Shown here: in pieces, positions 32,460-40,807 of the stretch
Layout: every line of letters begins with the position of its first letter
How positions within the stretch are numbered: position 1 is the first letter of the stretch
Assembly: GCA_020161775.1 (NCBI GenBank)
Contig: JAIUOW010000016.1
Coordinates: forward strand, 62,001 to 126,000
Source: Pseudomonadota bacterium
GTDB lineage: Bacteria > Pseudomonadota > Gammaproteobacteria > Burkholderiales > Burkholderiaceae_C
DNA length: 64,000 bases
Direction: 5' to 3'
Translations under genes and position numbers: made by a program
Notes under the pieces: model-generated
What the model was told of the DNA's origin: nothing
Databases searched by the model: none
Seen by the model: the letters and a program-made list of their open reading frames with translations, nothing else

Positions 32460-32862
32460 TGCCGACTCCCTCAACCGTGAAGCCGCCGCCGTCCTTCTTG
32501 GCGCGCTTGCGCACCAGGTAGAAGCGGAACGGGAATTTGGATGCGGCCACCTTCAGCTTCACGGCGGCGTCGTCCTCCATGAAGCCCTTTGTCTCGTGGG
32601 CCTCCAACTCGTCGTTTGCCAGCATCACGAAAAAATCGACCGTGAGGAACGTGTTGTCGGCCAGCCGCAGCTTCAGCGCCTCGTAGCTGTACCACTGCAC
32701 CTCGCCGGCGAGCAGCCGGGCCTGCAGGTGCGCCGCGTACTCCTGCTCCAGCTTGTTCATCCCCTCCTGGGGCTTCACGCGCCCACGCGCAACGCGTCCA
32801 CCGGATGTACCGCTGGCCTTCATGCGCGCGTTGTAGTCGGCGGCACTCATACGATCTGTCAT
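32449..32862 (-). CDS. DUF1064 family phage nuclease-like protein
   Basis: The 137-residue protein has the DUF1064 pattern NKLEQEYAAHLQARLLAGEV, then FLTVDFFVMLANDELEAHET and KG, equivalent to the E...D...E-x-K of PD-(D/E)xK nucleases, and FRFYLVRKRAKKDGGGF at the end. Probably a Holliday-junction or endonuclease-like protein; activity is inferred. Confidence 0.72.
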   Translation of the reverse strand: MTDRMSAADYNARMKASGTSGGRVARGRVKPQEGMNKLEQEYAAHLQARLLAGEVQWYSYEALKLRLADNTFLTVDFFVMLANDELEAHETKGFMEDDAAVKLKVAASKFPFRFYLVRKRAKKDGGGFTVEGVGNGC

Positions 32863-32916
32863 CACGCATCTCCCGTGATGACGAGTGCGCGGCACACCAA
32901 CACATCCGAGACACGC

Positions 32917-33174
32917 TCACCGGCGCGGCGGCGGTCGAGAATGTTGTTTGCCCACGCCCGGCTGATCGGCGGCTCGCAAGGCGTTGACGGCCGCACGCAG
33001 GCGATCTGCCGCCTCGGCACCGCGCTTCTTTGCGATGTCGGCAAAAACGCCTCGTAGCCACTCTTTGGCACGCTGGAGTCCCTGCTCAGCAAGCCGCTCT
33101 CGATACCGGCGATACCATTCGCGGACTTCGCACTCATGACGGTAGCGCTCGTGTTCATTGGGCTGCTCCCCCAT
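32917..33174 (-). CDS. Small phage protein, unknown
   Basis: An 85-residue, arginine-rich helical protein (NEHERYRHECEVREWYRRYR ... GAEAADRLRAAV). This frame is preferred over an alternative overlapping frame (32862-33158), because the EVRxW-RG-A..RL pattern recurs in small proteins at this place in related phages. Overlaps the P-like gene by 20 bases. Confidence 0.65.
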   Translation of the reverse strand: MGEQPNEHERYRHECEVREWYRRYRERLAEQGLQRAKEWLRGVFADIAKKRGAEAADRLRAAVNALRAADQPGVGKQHSRPPPRR

Positions 33175-33787
33175 GGTTCATCTCCGTTTTCGTGGGCAGC
33201 AGGTGGTCCAGGCGAACCAGCTCAGCGGCCTCATCGCCGCCCGCGTCGCCCACGGCGCGGGCAATGGCTTGTTTCAGTCCAGCCAGCCCTTGGTCGAGCA
33301 CGATGCCGCCGGCGCGCCGCTGGCGGGCCAGCTCGTCGTGCTTTTCGATCACAGCGCGCGCGCGGGCCGCGTTGGCGCTGCGCAACTTGCCCGACATTGG
33401 CAAGGCACGGGGCCCGTTGTCTGGGTGACCGTCTGTGCACACCTTGCGCGGCGCGCATGCGCGACAGATCGCCTCCAGTTGCGGCAGGCTGGGCGGGAAC
33501 TCAGGGTGCATGACCTTCACCCGGTCCAGCGCACGGCGGATGGTGTCGTCGTCGAACTCGTTCAGGCCTTTTGCCCAAACGCGCTGGGTGCTCAGCATGC
33601 CCTCGTCCTCACCGTCGGCATTGAGGACGCCGTTTGAGTACTTCGACAGGAACAAGCCGCCGTAGCAGCCGTGCAGCACCTGGAAGACCCGGCTGACACG
33701 GCGCAACGTGTGCGCCAACGCGTTCGCATGCTCCGTCGCGGCGGCTGCGAGATTGCCGGGATCAGGGGTTTGAATGGGCTTAAGCAT
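33155..33787 (-). CDS. Replication P-like helicase loader protein
   Basis: The 210-residue protein resembles lambda P-type replication proteins: VFQVLHGCYGGLFLSKYSNG, then WAKGLNEFDDDTIRRALDRV and PEFPPSLPQLEAICRAC, the conserved core. Such proteins load the host DnaB helicase on phage origin DNA. The ATG at 33787 overlaps the end of the DUF1376 gene. The pair is the replication module. Confidence 0.75.
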   Translation of the reverse strand: MLKPIQTPDPGNLAAAATEHANALAHTLRRVSRVFQVLHGCYGGLFLSKYSNGVLNADGEDEGMLSTQRVWAKGLNEFDDDTIRRALDRVKVMHPEFPPSLPQLEAICRACAPRKVCTDGHPDNGPRALPMSGKLRSANAARARAVIEKHDELARQRRAGGIVLDQGLAGLKQAIARAVGDAGGDEAAELVRLDHLLPTKTEMNHGGAAQ

Positions 33788-34877
33788 TGAAGTCCCCTGC
33801 CTCACGGGAGGCGCCGAATACGACTGCTGACGCACCCGCGAACCTGGGCGCACCGCCAGCAGATCCGGCGACACGGGTGGTGTTCCGCTGTGCAAACACA
33901 TCGGTCCAGCTATTGCGCACGGACGCCATGAGCACCTCGTGAAGGTTTTGCCCGTCGTCGTGCAGCTTTTCGAGCTTCGCGAGAATGCCGCGCTGTGCGG
34001 CCAGCGTGTACGGCGCGCGCGGGTGCTTCGCCCAACGGTTCTCCTCGAACTGGCCCCATGCAACGGCATGCGGCGCAAGCCAGTCAGGTAGCACCAGGTT
34101 GCGGTTTGCCATGTCGATGGGGGGCTTACGCGGTGGCTTTGTTTCCGTGGCTGCACCAGCACCACCGGGCGCGCCAGCGCTGGGGGTTGTAGGGGGTGTA
34201 CCCCCTACAGAAGGTGGAGTAGAGAGGAGTGGCGTAGGGTGAATTGCGAGCCCATTGGGACCCTGATCTGCTCCCACCGTGGATCCCAATGGGATGCTGT
34301 CGGTGGCATCGGCTTTTGGCGCGGCCTTTGCCACCTTCGGTGCGCGCGCCTTCGGTGGTTTTTTTGCAGGCGCAGTGCCTGCTCCAGCCCGCTTCGTGAA
34401 GTACTTCGAGTCAGGGTGGATCGTAAAGAGCAGGTCACGCGCGATCTGAATCTGATCGCGCAGGTGAGAGTCGTCAAAGGTCGCGCCGTGCTTCTTGGCG
34501 TTGCCGTACCCGCTGCTGATGCGCATGCCCAGCTTTTCGAGCCAGGCTTCCAATGCCTTGACCGCAATGACCTCGTGATACAAGCGGCCGTCATCGCACA
34601 GCACGAAGCCGCGCAGCACGTCTTCCTTCAATTCGGCCCACCGGTCTGGGGGGCACATGGCAGCATCGGCCAGAACGTCGTCGTCATCCTCCAGCGAGGC
34701 CGCTGGCGTCTCCTTCCATGAGGCAGTCCACAGGTTTACCATGTAGAAGGCCAGCTCGGGCCTGCGCTTGGCGATCAGCCACGCGCGCGACTTCCGAAGC
34801 CGGTCAACGTCTAGCGGCATGTAGTCGAAGCCGCCGAGAAAGCAATTTGCAGGTGTGAGTGGGGCGCGCTGATTCAT
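33780..34877 (-). CDS. DUF1376 replication initiation-like protein
   Basis: The 365-residue protein has the DUF1376 N-terminal domain: FDYMPLDVDRLRKSRAWLIA, LAFYMVNLWTASWKETPAAS and CDDGRLYHEVIAVKALEAW. Then follows a long Pro/Ala/Lys-rich linker (~165-250) and a C-terminal helical domain. DUF1376 proteins act as origin-binding (lambda O-like) initiators in phage replication modules. It sits directly upstream of the P-like loader gene, as O does before P. Confidence 0.78.
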   Translation of the reverse strand: MNQRAPLTPANCFLGGFDYMPLDVDRLRKSRAWLIAKRRPELAFYMVNLWTASWKETPAASLEDDDDVLADAAMCPPDRWAELKEDVLRGFVLCDDGRLYHEVIAVKALEAWLEKLGMRISSGYGNAKKHGATFDDSHLRDQIQIARDLLFTIHPDSKYFTKRAGAGTAPAKKPPKARAPKVAKAAPKADATDSIPLGSTVGADQGPNGLAIHPTPLLSTPPSVGGTPPTTPSAGAPGGAGAATETKPPRKPPIDMANRNLVLPDWLAPHAVAWGQFEENRWAKHPRAPYTLAAQRGILAKLEKLHDDGQNLHEVLMASVRNSWTDVFAQRNTTRVAGSAGGAPRFAGASAVVFGASREAGDFNA

Positions 34878-35434
34878 TTTTTCTTTTCCTGCTCACGAAC
34901 CTTCGACCAGCAGATGCCGCAGAAGTAAAGCCACGGGTTCCCACTGGCCCGCCCCACCGCCAACTCCATGGCGTCGAGCACTTCATGGAACCCGGTCTTT
35001 TCTATGAACATGCGCACGCTACGCACCTCGGGCGCTGGCATCTTCTTTTTCCGGGCGCCGTACATGACGCGCAGCACGGTGAATGCCTCCTCGTCCAGGC
35101 GCTCGCGCTTGGCCTGCAGCACGGCGTGATAGCCCAGAACCTGAGCCTCACGCTCAGCGACTTCCGCAGCCTTGGATGCCAGGGATTGAGGCGTCACGGT
35201 GAGGTCGGTGGCGCCCTTACCCAAGTTGCAGGGCTCGCACGCCGTCACGAGGTTGTCTGGATCGTTGGTGCCACCCAGTGCGACCGGATGGATGTGGTCC
35301 ACGTGCAGAAGAACACCCGGGGGGTGAGCGCCGCAGTACTGACATTGGAATCCGTCACGCTTGAAGACATCGAAGCGAACCCGCTTCGGGATGGCTACGC
35401 GCACTGCGGGCGCTGCATTCACCGATTGCGTCAT
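34874..35434 (-). CDS. HNH endonuclease
   Basis: The 186-residue protein has an N-terminal treble-clef HNH domain: FDVFKRDGFQCQYCGAHPPG (CxxC), VDHIHPVALGG (DH), NDPDNLVTACEPCNLGKG (N and second CxxC). The C-terminal half is helical and unclassified. Phage HNH proteins nick or cut DNA during packaging or recombination. The ATG at 35434 overlaps the previous stop. Confidence 0.85.
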   Translation of the reverse strand: MTQSVNAAPAVRVAIPKRVRFDVFKRDGFQCQYCGAHPPGVLLHVDHIHPVALGGTNDPDNLVTACEPCNLGKGATDLTVTPQSLASKAAEVAEREAQVLGYHAVLQAKRERLDEEAFTVLRVMYGARKKKMPAPEVRSVRMFIEKTGFHEVLDAMELAVGRASGNPWLYFCGICWSKVREQEKKK

Positions 35435-35778
35435 ACAGCCCCTCCCCGCACATACAAGGGCTTGGGGCTGCCGTTGCTGGACAGCGCGGGGGCAAAGTGC
35501 CCGGTTTTGAGGATCCACAACCTGCGCAGCGCGGCCTGCGTGACCTGGCCCCATGCCCGTTTGTCCGGAGGGGGCGGCAGGTCAGGCTCAATCACCAGGC
35601 GCACGGCCTCGATGGTGAATTCCTGCTTGTGCGGAATGGTCTGGACCTGGGCCAGCAGCTTGTCGGCCGCTTGCTCGGTCCAGCCCGGGTTCTTGCGGTC
35701 GGCGCGCGCGGCGGCGCGCTCCATGCCCAGCGCGCCACGGTCGCGGGCCTGCTCGAAAGACATCGCGATCTGCTTCAT
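35431..35778 (-). CDS. Phage protein, unknown
   Basis: A 115-residue protein (RADRKNPGWTEQAADKLLAQ) of a type often seen near phage replication genes: WTEQAADKLLxxVxTIPHxQEFTIEAVR recurs in other phages. The function is unknown. Coupled to both neighbours by ATGA-type overlaps. Confidence 0.68.
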   Translation of the reverse strand: MKQIAMSFEQARDRGALGMERAAARADRKNPGWTEQAADKLLAQVQTIPHKQEFTIEAVRLVIEPDLPPPPDKRAWGQVTQAALRRLWILKTGHFAPALSSNGSPKPLYVRGGAV

Positions 35779-36239
35779 CAGTGACGCCCTCCGCTCGCGG
35801 TAACGGCGTCGTGCATCTTGTGTGCAGCGTGCTCGACAGCGCTGTCGGTCACGCGCGCGCTGGCCTCGCGCGCCCGGGTGCAGGCGACTTTCACAGCGCG
35901 GCCCAGATCCACAGAGAAGGCCGATCCACCTTGCGCATCCAGTGCCTGGGTGATCGCGCTCAGTGCCCCTCGGATGACGCGGACATCGGGATGGGCGGCG
36001 GTGTGATCGAAGGCGATGGCCGTGGCGATCATCGTGAGCACCACGCTCAAGCCGCGAAGCATGCCCGGCTGCTGCTCCCCGAGCTGCATCAGGCAGGCGG
36101 TCTCGTCCACCAGGAGCGCATTGCTCCAGAGTGCCCGGGTCTTTTGCACCAACTCTTCGCGGGCGATTTCATGCTCGGTGCGGCGGTTACGCACGCCGCT
36201 GAGCTTGATCCCACGGTCAATTACGTCGTAGAGGAGCAT
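35778..36239 (-). CDS. Phage protein, unknown
   Basis: A 153-residue helical protein (LIDRGIKLSGVRNRRTEHEI-like start, MLRGLSVVLTMIATAIAFDH centre with one weakly hydrophobic stretch). Located between the CII-like regulator and the replication genes. No family is recognised. Confidence 0.6.
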   Translation of the reverse strand: MLLYDVIDRGIKLSGVRNRRTEHEIAREELVQKTRALWSNALLVDETACLMQLGEQQPGMLRGLSVVLTMIATAIAFDHTAAHPDVRVIRGALSAITQALDAQGGSAFSVDLGRAVKVACTRAREASARVTDSAVEHAAHKMHDAVTASGGRH

Positions 36240-36802
36240 CAGGCCTCCCCGGGGGCTTGACTGCGCAAACCGGCCAGCAGGCAGTTCACGGCGGCGATCA
36301 GCTCCACGGCCTGCTTCTCGACCTTGCGCAGCTCATTCGTCGTGACCTGTTCGCCCTTGGTGCCACGGCGCGATGTCGCCGCGCCAACCTCGGCCAGCAC
36401 GTCGCCGAACTCCTTGGTCAGCCGCATGATCATCTCGGCGGTGACGCCTTCGCAGTCCACGTCGACCCGCAGCGCCACATGGCCCAGCTCGGCCGCAAAG
36501 GCATGCAGGATCGAGTAGTCGTCGGACAGCGCCATGACATCGCGGGCCTCTTCGATGAACAGGCCGTGCGTGGTGTTGTTCGGGTTGACCTTGTGCTGCA
36601 GCGTGCTGCCGCTCATGGGCACCAGCACGCCGCGCGCGTTCATCCTGGACGGCATGCGGCCAGCCAGCGCATGCGGCCCGCCCTTGTACCGGTGAACCGT
36701 GTGATACGCCGCGTCGCGGACGCTCATCACGAATGGGGTGGCGAGAAAGCGTCCCAACTCGCCATTGAGGTAAGTGTTGAGACGGTGGACAGTAGCGTTC
36801 AT
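36239..36802 (-). CDS. Phage regulatory CII-like protein
   Basis: The 187-residue protein fits the phage regulatory CII family: DAAYHTVHRYKGGPHALAGR, GSTLQHKVNPNNTTHGLFIE and DYSILHAFAAELGHV. These proteins activate lysogeny promoters or act as early regulators. It is the second gene of the leftward operon after the Cro-like gene, as in lambdoid phages. The 195 bases between them (36803-36997) contain no gene that I can support. Confidence 0.75.
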   Translation of the reverse strand: MNATVHRLNTYLNGELGRFLATPFVMSVRDAAYHTVHRYKGGPHALAGRMPSRMNARGVLVPMSGSTLQHKVNPNNTTHGLFIEEARDVMALSDDYSILHAFAAELGHVALRVDVDCEGVTAEMIMRLTKEFGDVLAEVGAATSRRGTKGEQVTTNELRKVEKQAVELIAAVNCLLAGLRSQAPGEA

Positions 36803-36997
36803 GAACTCATCCAATGGTGAAAAGCAAAGACCCGGCGCTCTTGTCGGCGCTCGTGAGGTCGGGAATGGCTGCGCTGCTGGCGTGCAGAGCGAAATCGTTT
36901 TTGTGGTTCGGGGTGTGCCTCGTCGCGCGCGACCAGTGGGCGGGTGGGGCGTGCGGCCGTCGACGGTCAAGCGGCTGTTGAGAATTCCGCAGTGAAA

Positions 36998-37228
36998 TCA
37001 CGAAGCCCCCTCTTGCGAAGCCTGTTTTTCCAGCGCTGCGCGGGCCGCTGCAGGGATACGGGTCTCATAAAGGGACTGCAAAGCACGGTAGTTTTTCGAC
37101 ATCACGTCGCTCACCGCACCGCGCAAAATCTTGCTGATGTGAGGCTGTGGAATGCCCGTTTCAGCCTCAATCTGCGACTGAGTGAGACCGTGCCGGCACA
37201 ACGCTTCGACGTAATCCTGTGCTTCCAT
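36998..37228 (-). CDS. Cro-like helix-turn-helix repressor
   Basis: The 76-residue protein has a small helix-turn-helix: ALCRHGLTQSQIEAETGIPQ then PHISKILRGAV, with a helical tail. Position, size and direction (divergent from CI with operators between) make it the Cro-type regulator that starts the leftward early operon. Confidence 0.75.
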   Translation of the reverse strand: MEAQDYVEALCRHGLTQSQIEAETGIPQPHISKILRGAVSDVMSKNYRALQSLYETRIPAAARAALEKQASQEGAS

Positions 37229-37294
37229 TTGAATATTCCTTAACGACTATTCTGCCAGTCTTTCAGGAATATGCAAATAGGATTGAATCGGGGG
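37229..37294. promoter_or_regulatory. CI/Cro operator region and leftward early promoter
   Basis: TGAATATTCCT (37230-37240) and GGAATATGC (37266-37274) are GGAAT-type operator sites between the divergent cro-like and CI genes. On the minus strand TTGCAT, 16 bases and CAGAAT form a plausible leftward promoter lying between the two operators. Confidence 0.7.
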
Positions 37295-37960
37295 ATGGAA
37301 CTTTTTGGAGACCGCCTTCGTCAGCGCCGGAAGAAGCGCGGCCTGTCCCAGCAGCAACTGGCCGACCGCTCAGGAATCGGTCAGTCGTTCCTTTCCAAGC
37401 TCGAAAGCCACAAGGCCCAGGCCACCACTGAAATACTTGCGCTGGCCGCCGCGCTTGAGTGCACCCCTCAATGGCTGCGAAGTGGAGAGGGGCCAGAAGA
37501 AGGCATTCCCGGAGAATCAAACGTCAAGGACGTTCACTCAAAGGGAGGGGTACCAGTGATTTCATGGGTAAAAGCCGGAAATTGGGCCGATATAGAGGAC
37601 GCGTTTCTCGCCGAGGACGCTGAGAGCTGGGTCGATGTTTACAGGGGCTCTGTAGGCAAGCATGCCTTCGCACTTCGCGTCGAAGGCGACAGCATGACAA
37701 GCCCCATTCCAGGGGATCGCCTGAGCTTTCCAGAGGGCACGATACTGATCGTGGACCCCGACCGGGAGGCCAAGCCTGGCGACTTTGTTATCGCCAAAGA
37801 CGTTATTACGCAACAGGCCACGTTCAAGCGGCTCATGTATGACGCCGGCCGCTGGTTCCTGCGTCCCCTCAACCCAGCCTACCAAACCCAGGAAATTGAT
37901 GATCCTGGCGTGCGCGTCATCGGCCGGGTCATGGAATTTCAGATCAACCACAAGCTGTAA
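37295..37960 (+). CDS. CI-type repressor (S24/LexA family)
   Basis: The 221-residue protein has an N-terminal helix-turn-helix (FGDRLRQRRKKRGLSQQQLA, DRSGIGQSFLSKLES) and a C-terminal S24 peptidase domain with Ser133 in VEGDSM and Lys178 in ATFKRL. An Ala-Gly pair at 94-95 (WVKAGNW) is the likely RecA-stimulated self-cleavage site. It should keep the lysogenic state by binding the GGAAT operators at 37230-37274 and 37997-38052, and be inactivated by DNA damage. A GGGGG-ATG context at 37285-37297 supports the start. Confidence 0.9.
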   Translation: MELFGDRLRQRRKKRGLSQQQLADRSGIGQSFLSKLESHKAQATTEILALAAALECTPQWLRSGEGPEEGIPGESNVKDVHSKGGVPVISWVKAGNWADIEDAFLAEDAESWVDVYRGSVGKHAFALRVEGDSMTSPIPGDRLSFPEGTILIVDPDREAKPGDFVIAKDVITQQATFKRLMYDAGRWFLRPLNPAYQTQEIDDPGVRVIGRVMEFQINHKL

Positions 37961-37996
37961 CCCACCCCCAATTCGAGGGGTCGGGTAAATACTTAG

Positions 37997-38055
37997 AAAA
38001 TATTCCACATTGAATATTCCTAAAGGCTTGACAAAGTAATTCCTATCGGAATAAT
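37997..38055 (+). promoter_or_regulatory. Rightward early promoter with three operators
   Basis: TTGACA (38028-38033), 16 bases, AATAAT (38050-38055). Three operator-like sites overlap or precede it: AAAATATTCC (37997-38006), TGAATATTCCT (38011-38021, identical to the one before cro) and ATTCC-TATC-GGAAT (38039-38052). CI bound here would block the rightward operon. Confidence 0.8.
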
Positions 38056-38082
38056 CGCACCTATCCAAACGGAAAGGTAGCG

Positions 38083-38427
38083 ATGCAAACACAAGCAAAC
38101 AACGGCGGCGGAACCCTGATCGCCGATCTCATCAGCCCCATTGGCTGGCTGGGCGCCTGCCTCGTTGTGGCCGTGATCGGCTGCTCGCAAGCCATGGACA
38201 TCGCCGACAACAGTGGCGAGTGGCCCACGGCCGAACACCTCTCTCAAACCCAGAAGCAGGAAGCCGTCCAGGCCCGCCGCGACCGCGCAGCGCAGGCCAT
38301 GTGCACCGCTGACCACGGCCCGCAGGCCCTGGCTCGCTGGGTCAACACCACCACCGCCGAATGCGTCAACTCGCGCGGCCGTCTGCTGTCCCGTCAACCC
38401 CAGGAGCAAGCTCATGCACACCGCTGA
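38083..38427 (+). CDS. Small membrane protein, unknown
   Basis: A 114-residue protein with a membrane segment (GWLGACLVVAVIGCSQAM) near the N-terminus and a charged soluble part. It is the first gene of the rightward early operon, preceded by GGAAAGG. Small membrane proteins in this place are often exclusion or host-takeover factors, but this one is unassigned. Confidence 0.65.
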   Translation: MQTQANNGGGTLIADLISPIGWLGACLVVAVIGCSQAMDIADNSGEWPTAEHLSQTQKQEAVQARRDRAAQAMCTADHGPQALARWVNTTTAECVNSRGRLLSRQPQEQAHAHR

Positions 38428-38608
38428 AACCGTCGCCCAGTTCCCGACCGACCGCGCCTCTATCCGGCGTCTGGCCCAGAACCATGCTGACGCGGGCCAA
38501 CCGCTGCAGGTGGGTCTGTTCAGCAACATCACCGACCAACTGGCTTACGAGCACGCGTACAACGCCCGCGCCCGTGACCTGGCCGGGGAGATCGCTGAAT
38601 GCGCTTGA
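38414..38608 (+). CDS. Small phage protein, unknown
   Basis: A 64-residue protein (TAETVAQFPTDRASIRRLAQ ... NITDQLAYEHAYNARARDL). The start lies 14 bases inside the previous gene. No family is recognised. Confidence 0.6.
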   Translation: MHTAETVAQFPTDRASIRRLAQNHADAGQPLQVGLFSNITDQLAYEHAYNARARDLAGEIAECA

Positions 38609-38967
38609 CCAAGGCCATTACCGGCGCCTTGCGCAAGCAGTGGCGCGCCAGCACGACGCGCCGTCTTGTGCGGACATTCGCGGCCAGCCGCACTGTGACG
38701 CTGCTGGAAGAGATCGACGACGACGCCCGGACCCTGCGCCACTACCGCGACGTGGTGATCCCCGCGCGGCTGAGCCAGCTTGCAGAAGAAAAGAAAGCAC
38801 TCCTCCCGCAGCTCTTCGAGCTGATGGACGAGCCCGTCACCCAGATCCGCCCGGAGGCATCTCTCTCGAAAACCCAGCAAGCGCAGTACCCCCGGGGCGG
38901 CTGGACCCCCTCGAAAGAGTTGCCTCCGGGCCCCCTATTCCCCACCAACAGGACTCCGAACGTATGA
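38599..38967 (+). CDS. Phage protein, unknown
   Basis: A 122-residue protein with a basic N-terminus and coiled-coil-like centre (LLEEIDDDARTLRHYRDVVI). It overlaps the start of the RecT gene by four bases. No family is recognised. Confidence 0.6.
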   Translation: MRLTKAITGALRKQWRASTTRRLVRTFAASRTVTLLEEIDDDARTLRHYRDVVIPARLSQLAEEKKALLPQLFELMDEPVTQIRPEASLSKTQQAQYPRGGWTPSKELPPGPLFPTNRTPNV

Positions 38968-40145
38968 ACGCCCGCACACCCGAGGCCGCTCTGGCGCTGC
39001 CCGTCGAAGCCGCCTCCCTGACGATGGGATTCGGCAACTTGCAGCAGTTTGAGTTCATGCAGCGTGCCGCGCGCATGATCACGGAATCGACATTGGTCCC
39101 CGCGCTGTACCGCCGCTGGGTGCCCGAGAACAAGTCCAAAAACGCACCACTCGTCGAAAACGTAAACGCGCTGTCCAACGCGATCATCGCGCTGAACCTG
39201 GCCACCCGCATGCGCGCCGACGTGCTCGCGGTGATGCAGAACCTGAACATCATCGAGAACCGCCCGTCTTGGGCCAGCACGTTCGTGATCGGGATGATCA
39301 ACGCTTGCGGCCGGTTCACCACCCTGCGATTCGTCGTGACCGACCTGGGCGACAAGGAGGTGACGTATGCCGTAGGCCGCTGGGAAGACACCCCCCAAGG
39401 CTCGCGCAAACGGTACACCAATGAGACCGCCGTCGTTCGCAATTTGAGCTGCGTGGCGATCTGCACAGACATTGCCAGCGGCGCCGAGCTGCGCTCCCCC
39501 ACCGTCGATGTGGAGATGGCAGTGAGGGAAGGTTGGTACGGTCGGGACGGCAGCAAATGGCAGACCATGCCCGAGCTGATGCTGCATTACCGATGCGGCG
39601 CCTTCTTTGGACGCCTGTACGCTTCTGACCTCCTCATGGGTTTGCAAACGGCAGAGGAACTTCGCGACCTTGGACTGCTTGAGCCCCAAGCCGATGGCAC
39701 GTATCAAGCGGCATCTGACCTGCCCCCGCAACACACACCGCCCCGCGCTGAAGGTGTTGCCAGGCCGCAATCCCGTAGCGCATCGGCTGTTGCTGCCGCC
39801 CCGGCCGTCGACGAAGAGGCAGCTCAAGTGGCGCCAGCGGCCGATCAACCCAGCTCACCGCCCCCGCCGCCCGCACCGGCGGCAACGCCCGCGCAACCGG
39901 CCGCAGAACCGGCATCGCCGCCGTCCCCGCCCGCCAGCGAAGGCTCGCGCAAGTTCCTGCTGAACAAGTTCAAGGTGCAACCGGCCGCGTTACTTGCCGC
40001 GCTCCTGGACGCTGGCTATGTTGGCGCTCAGGGCAAAACTGAAGCCGACATCGTCAAGATCGTCGACAGCGGCAACCCCGCGTCGCTCGCAGGTCTCACC
40101 GACGCCCAGTTCGCCCAGGTCAAGGCCAAACTTCCCAAGCCGTGA
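38964..40145 (+). CDS. recT: RecT-family single-strand annealing protein
   Basis: The 393-residue protein resembles phage RecT annealases in the core NLNIIENRPSWASTFVIGMI, CGRFTTLRFVVTDLG and AVREGWYGRDGSKWQTMPEL with MLHYRCGAFFGRLYA. Residues ~245-330 are a Pro/Ala-rich linker leading to a C-terminal helical segment (KFLLNKFKVQPAALLAALLD). RecT proteins anneal complementary single strands and work with a 5'-3' exonuclease. The next gene encodes a PD-(D/E)xK nuclease that overlaps its stop, completing the recombination pair. Confidence 0.82.
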   Translation: MNARTPEAALALPVEAASLTMGFGNLQQFEFMQRAARMITESTLVPALYRRWVPENKSKNAPLVENVNALSNAIIALNLATRMRADVLAVMQNLNIIENRPSWASTFVIGMINACGRFTTLRFVVTDLGDKEVTYAVGRWEDTPQGSRKRYTNETAVVRNLSCVAICTDIASGAELRSPTVDVEMAVREGWYGRDGSKWQTMPELMLHYRCGAFFGRLYASDLLMGLQTAEELRDLGLLEPQADGTYQAASDLPPQHTPPRAEGVARPQSRSASAVAAAPAVDEEAAQVAPAADQPSSPPPPPAPAATPAQPAAEPASPPSPPASEGSRKFLLNKFKVQPAALLAALLDAGYVGAQGKTEADIVKIVDSGNPASLAGLTDAQFAQVKAKLPKP

Positions 40146-40786
40146 TGAACGCCGTACTCACCACGCCCCCGGCCGCGCTCATGCCCAACACCAAAGGGCT
40201 GACGCGCGACGAGGAGACGCACACCTACTACTGGCAGGGCCGCGTTGTCCCCGGCATCACACGGCTGATGGAGCCCATCCACAGCTATGACTCTGTACCC
40301 GACTGGATCCTGGAGCGCAAGGCCGATCTGGGCCGCCAGGTGCACTACGCGTGCGAGCTGTGGGACCTGAACGATCTGATCGAGGAGTCGCTGGATCCGT
40401 CCATCGTGCCCTACCTGGCCGCCTACAAGGAATTCCGCAAACAGCACACCGGCCGAATCCATGCGATTGAGCCACTGCTTTACCACTCGGGCATGGGCTA
40501 CGCCGGCCAGCCCGACCGCGATATGGAGCTGGACACGCCGAACGACGTGGTTGAAATCAAGACCACAAGCCAGCTCTGGAATGCCGTGGGCGTGCAGCTC
40601 GCCGCCCAGGAGCACCTGCTCAAGAGCTGCGACCCCGCGCGCAGGCCGGGAGGAAAGCGCTTCGCCTTGCAGCTCAAGGCCGATGGGAAGTTCACCTTGA
40701 AGGAATACAAGGCGCCCAGCGACTGGCCGACGTTCGTCTCCCTGCTGACCACCGCGAACTGGATCGCGCGATTCGGCGGCAAATAA
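40145..40786 (+). CDS. PD-(D/E)xK exonuclease, RecT partner
   Basis: The 213-residue protein has DDE-x-K elements of the RecE/lambda-exo/Cas4-like fold: GRQVHYACELWD (H), GYAGQPDRDME (D), DVVEIKTTSQLWNAVGVQLA (E-x-K then the QLAAQ helix). It probably degrades one strand to expose single-strand DNA for RecT. The ATG at 40145 overlaps the RecT stop; GTG at 40142 is possible. Confidence 0.78.
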   Translation: MNAVLTTPPAALMPNTKGLTRDEETHTYYWQGRVVPGITRLMEPIHSYDSVPDWILERKADLGRQVHYACELWDLNDLIEESLDPSIVPYLAAYKEFRKQHTGRIHAIEPLLYHSGMGYAGQPDRDMELDTPNDVVEIKTTSQLWNAVGVQLAAQEHLLKSCDPARRPGGKRFALQLKADGKFTLKEYKAPSDWPTFVSLLTTANWIARFGGK

Positions 40787-40807
40787 CTTTTCACACAAAG
40801 GACCCTC

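Noticed and set aside
32862..33158. A minus-strand frame of 98 codons overlapping 32917-33174
   Set aside because: The 85-residue frame from 33174 has the phage-like EVRxW/RG pattern; the other has an unusual Ser/Arg composition.
37961..37995. Intrinsic terminator after CI (CCCC-AATTCGA-GGGG)
   Set aside because: The hairpin is weak and lacks a T run.
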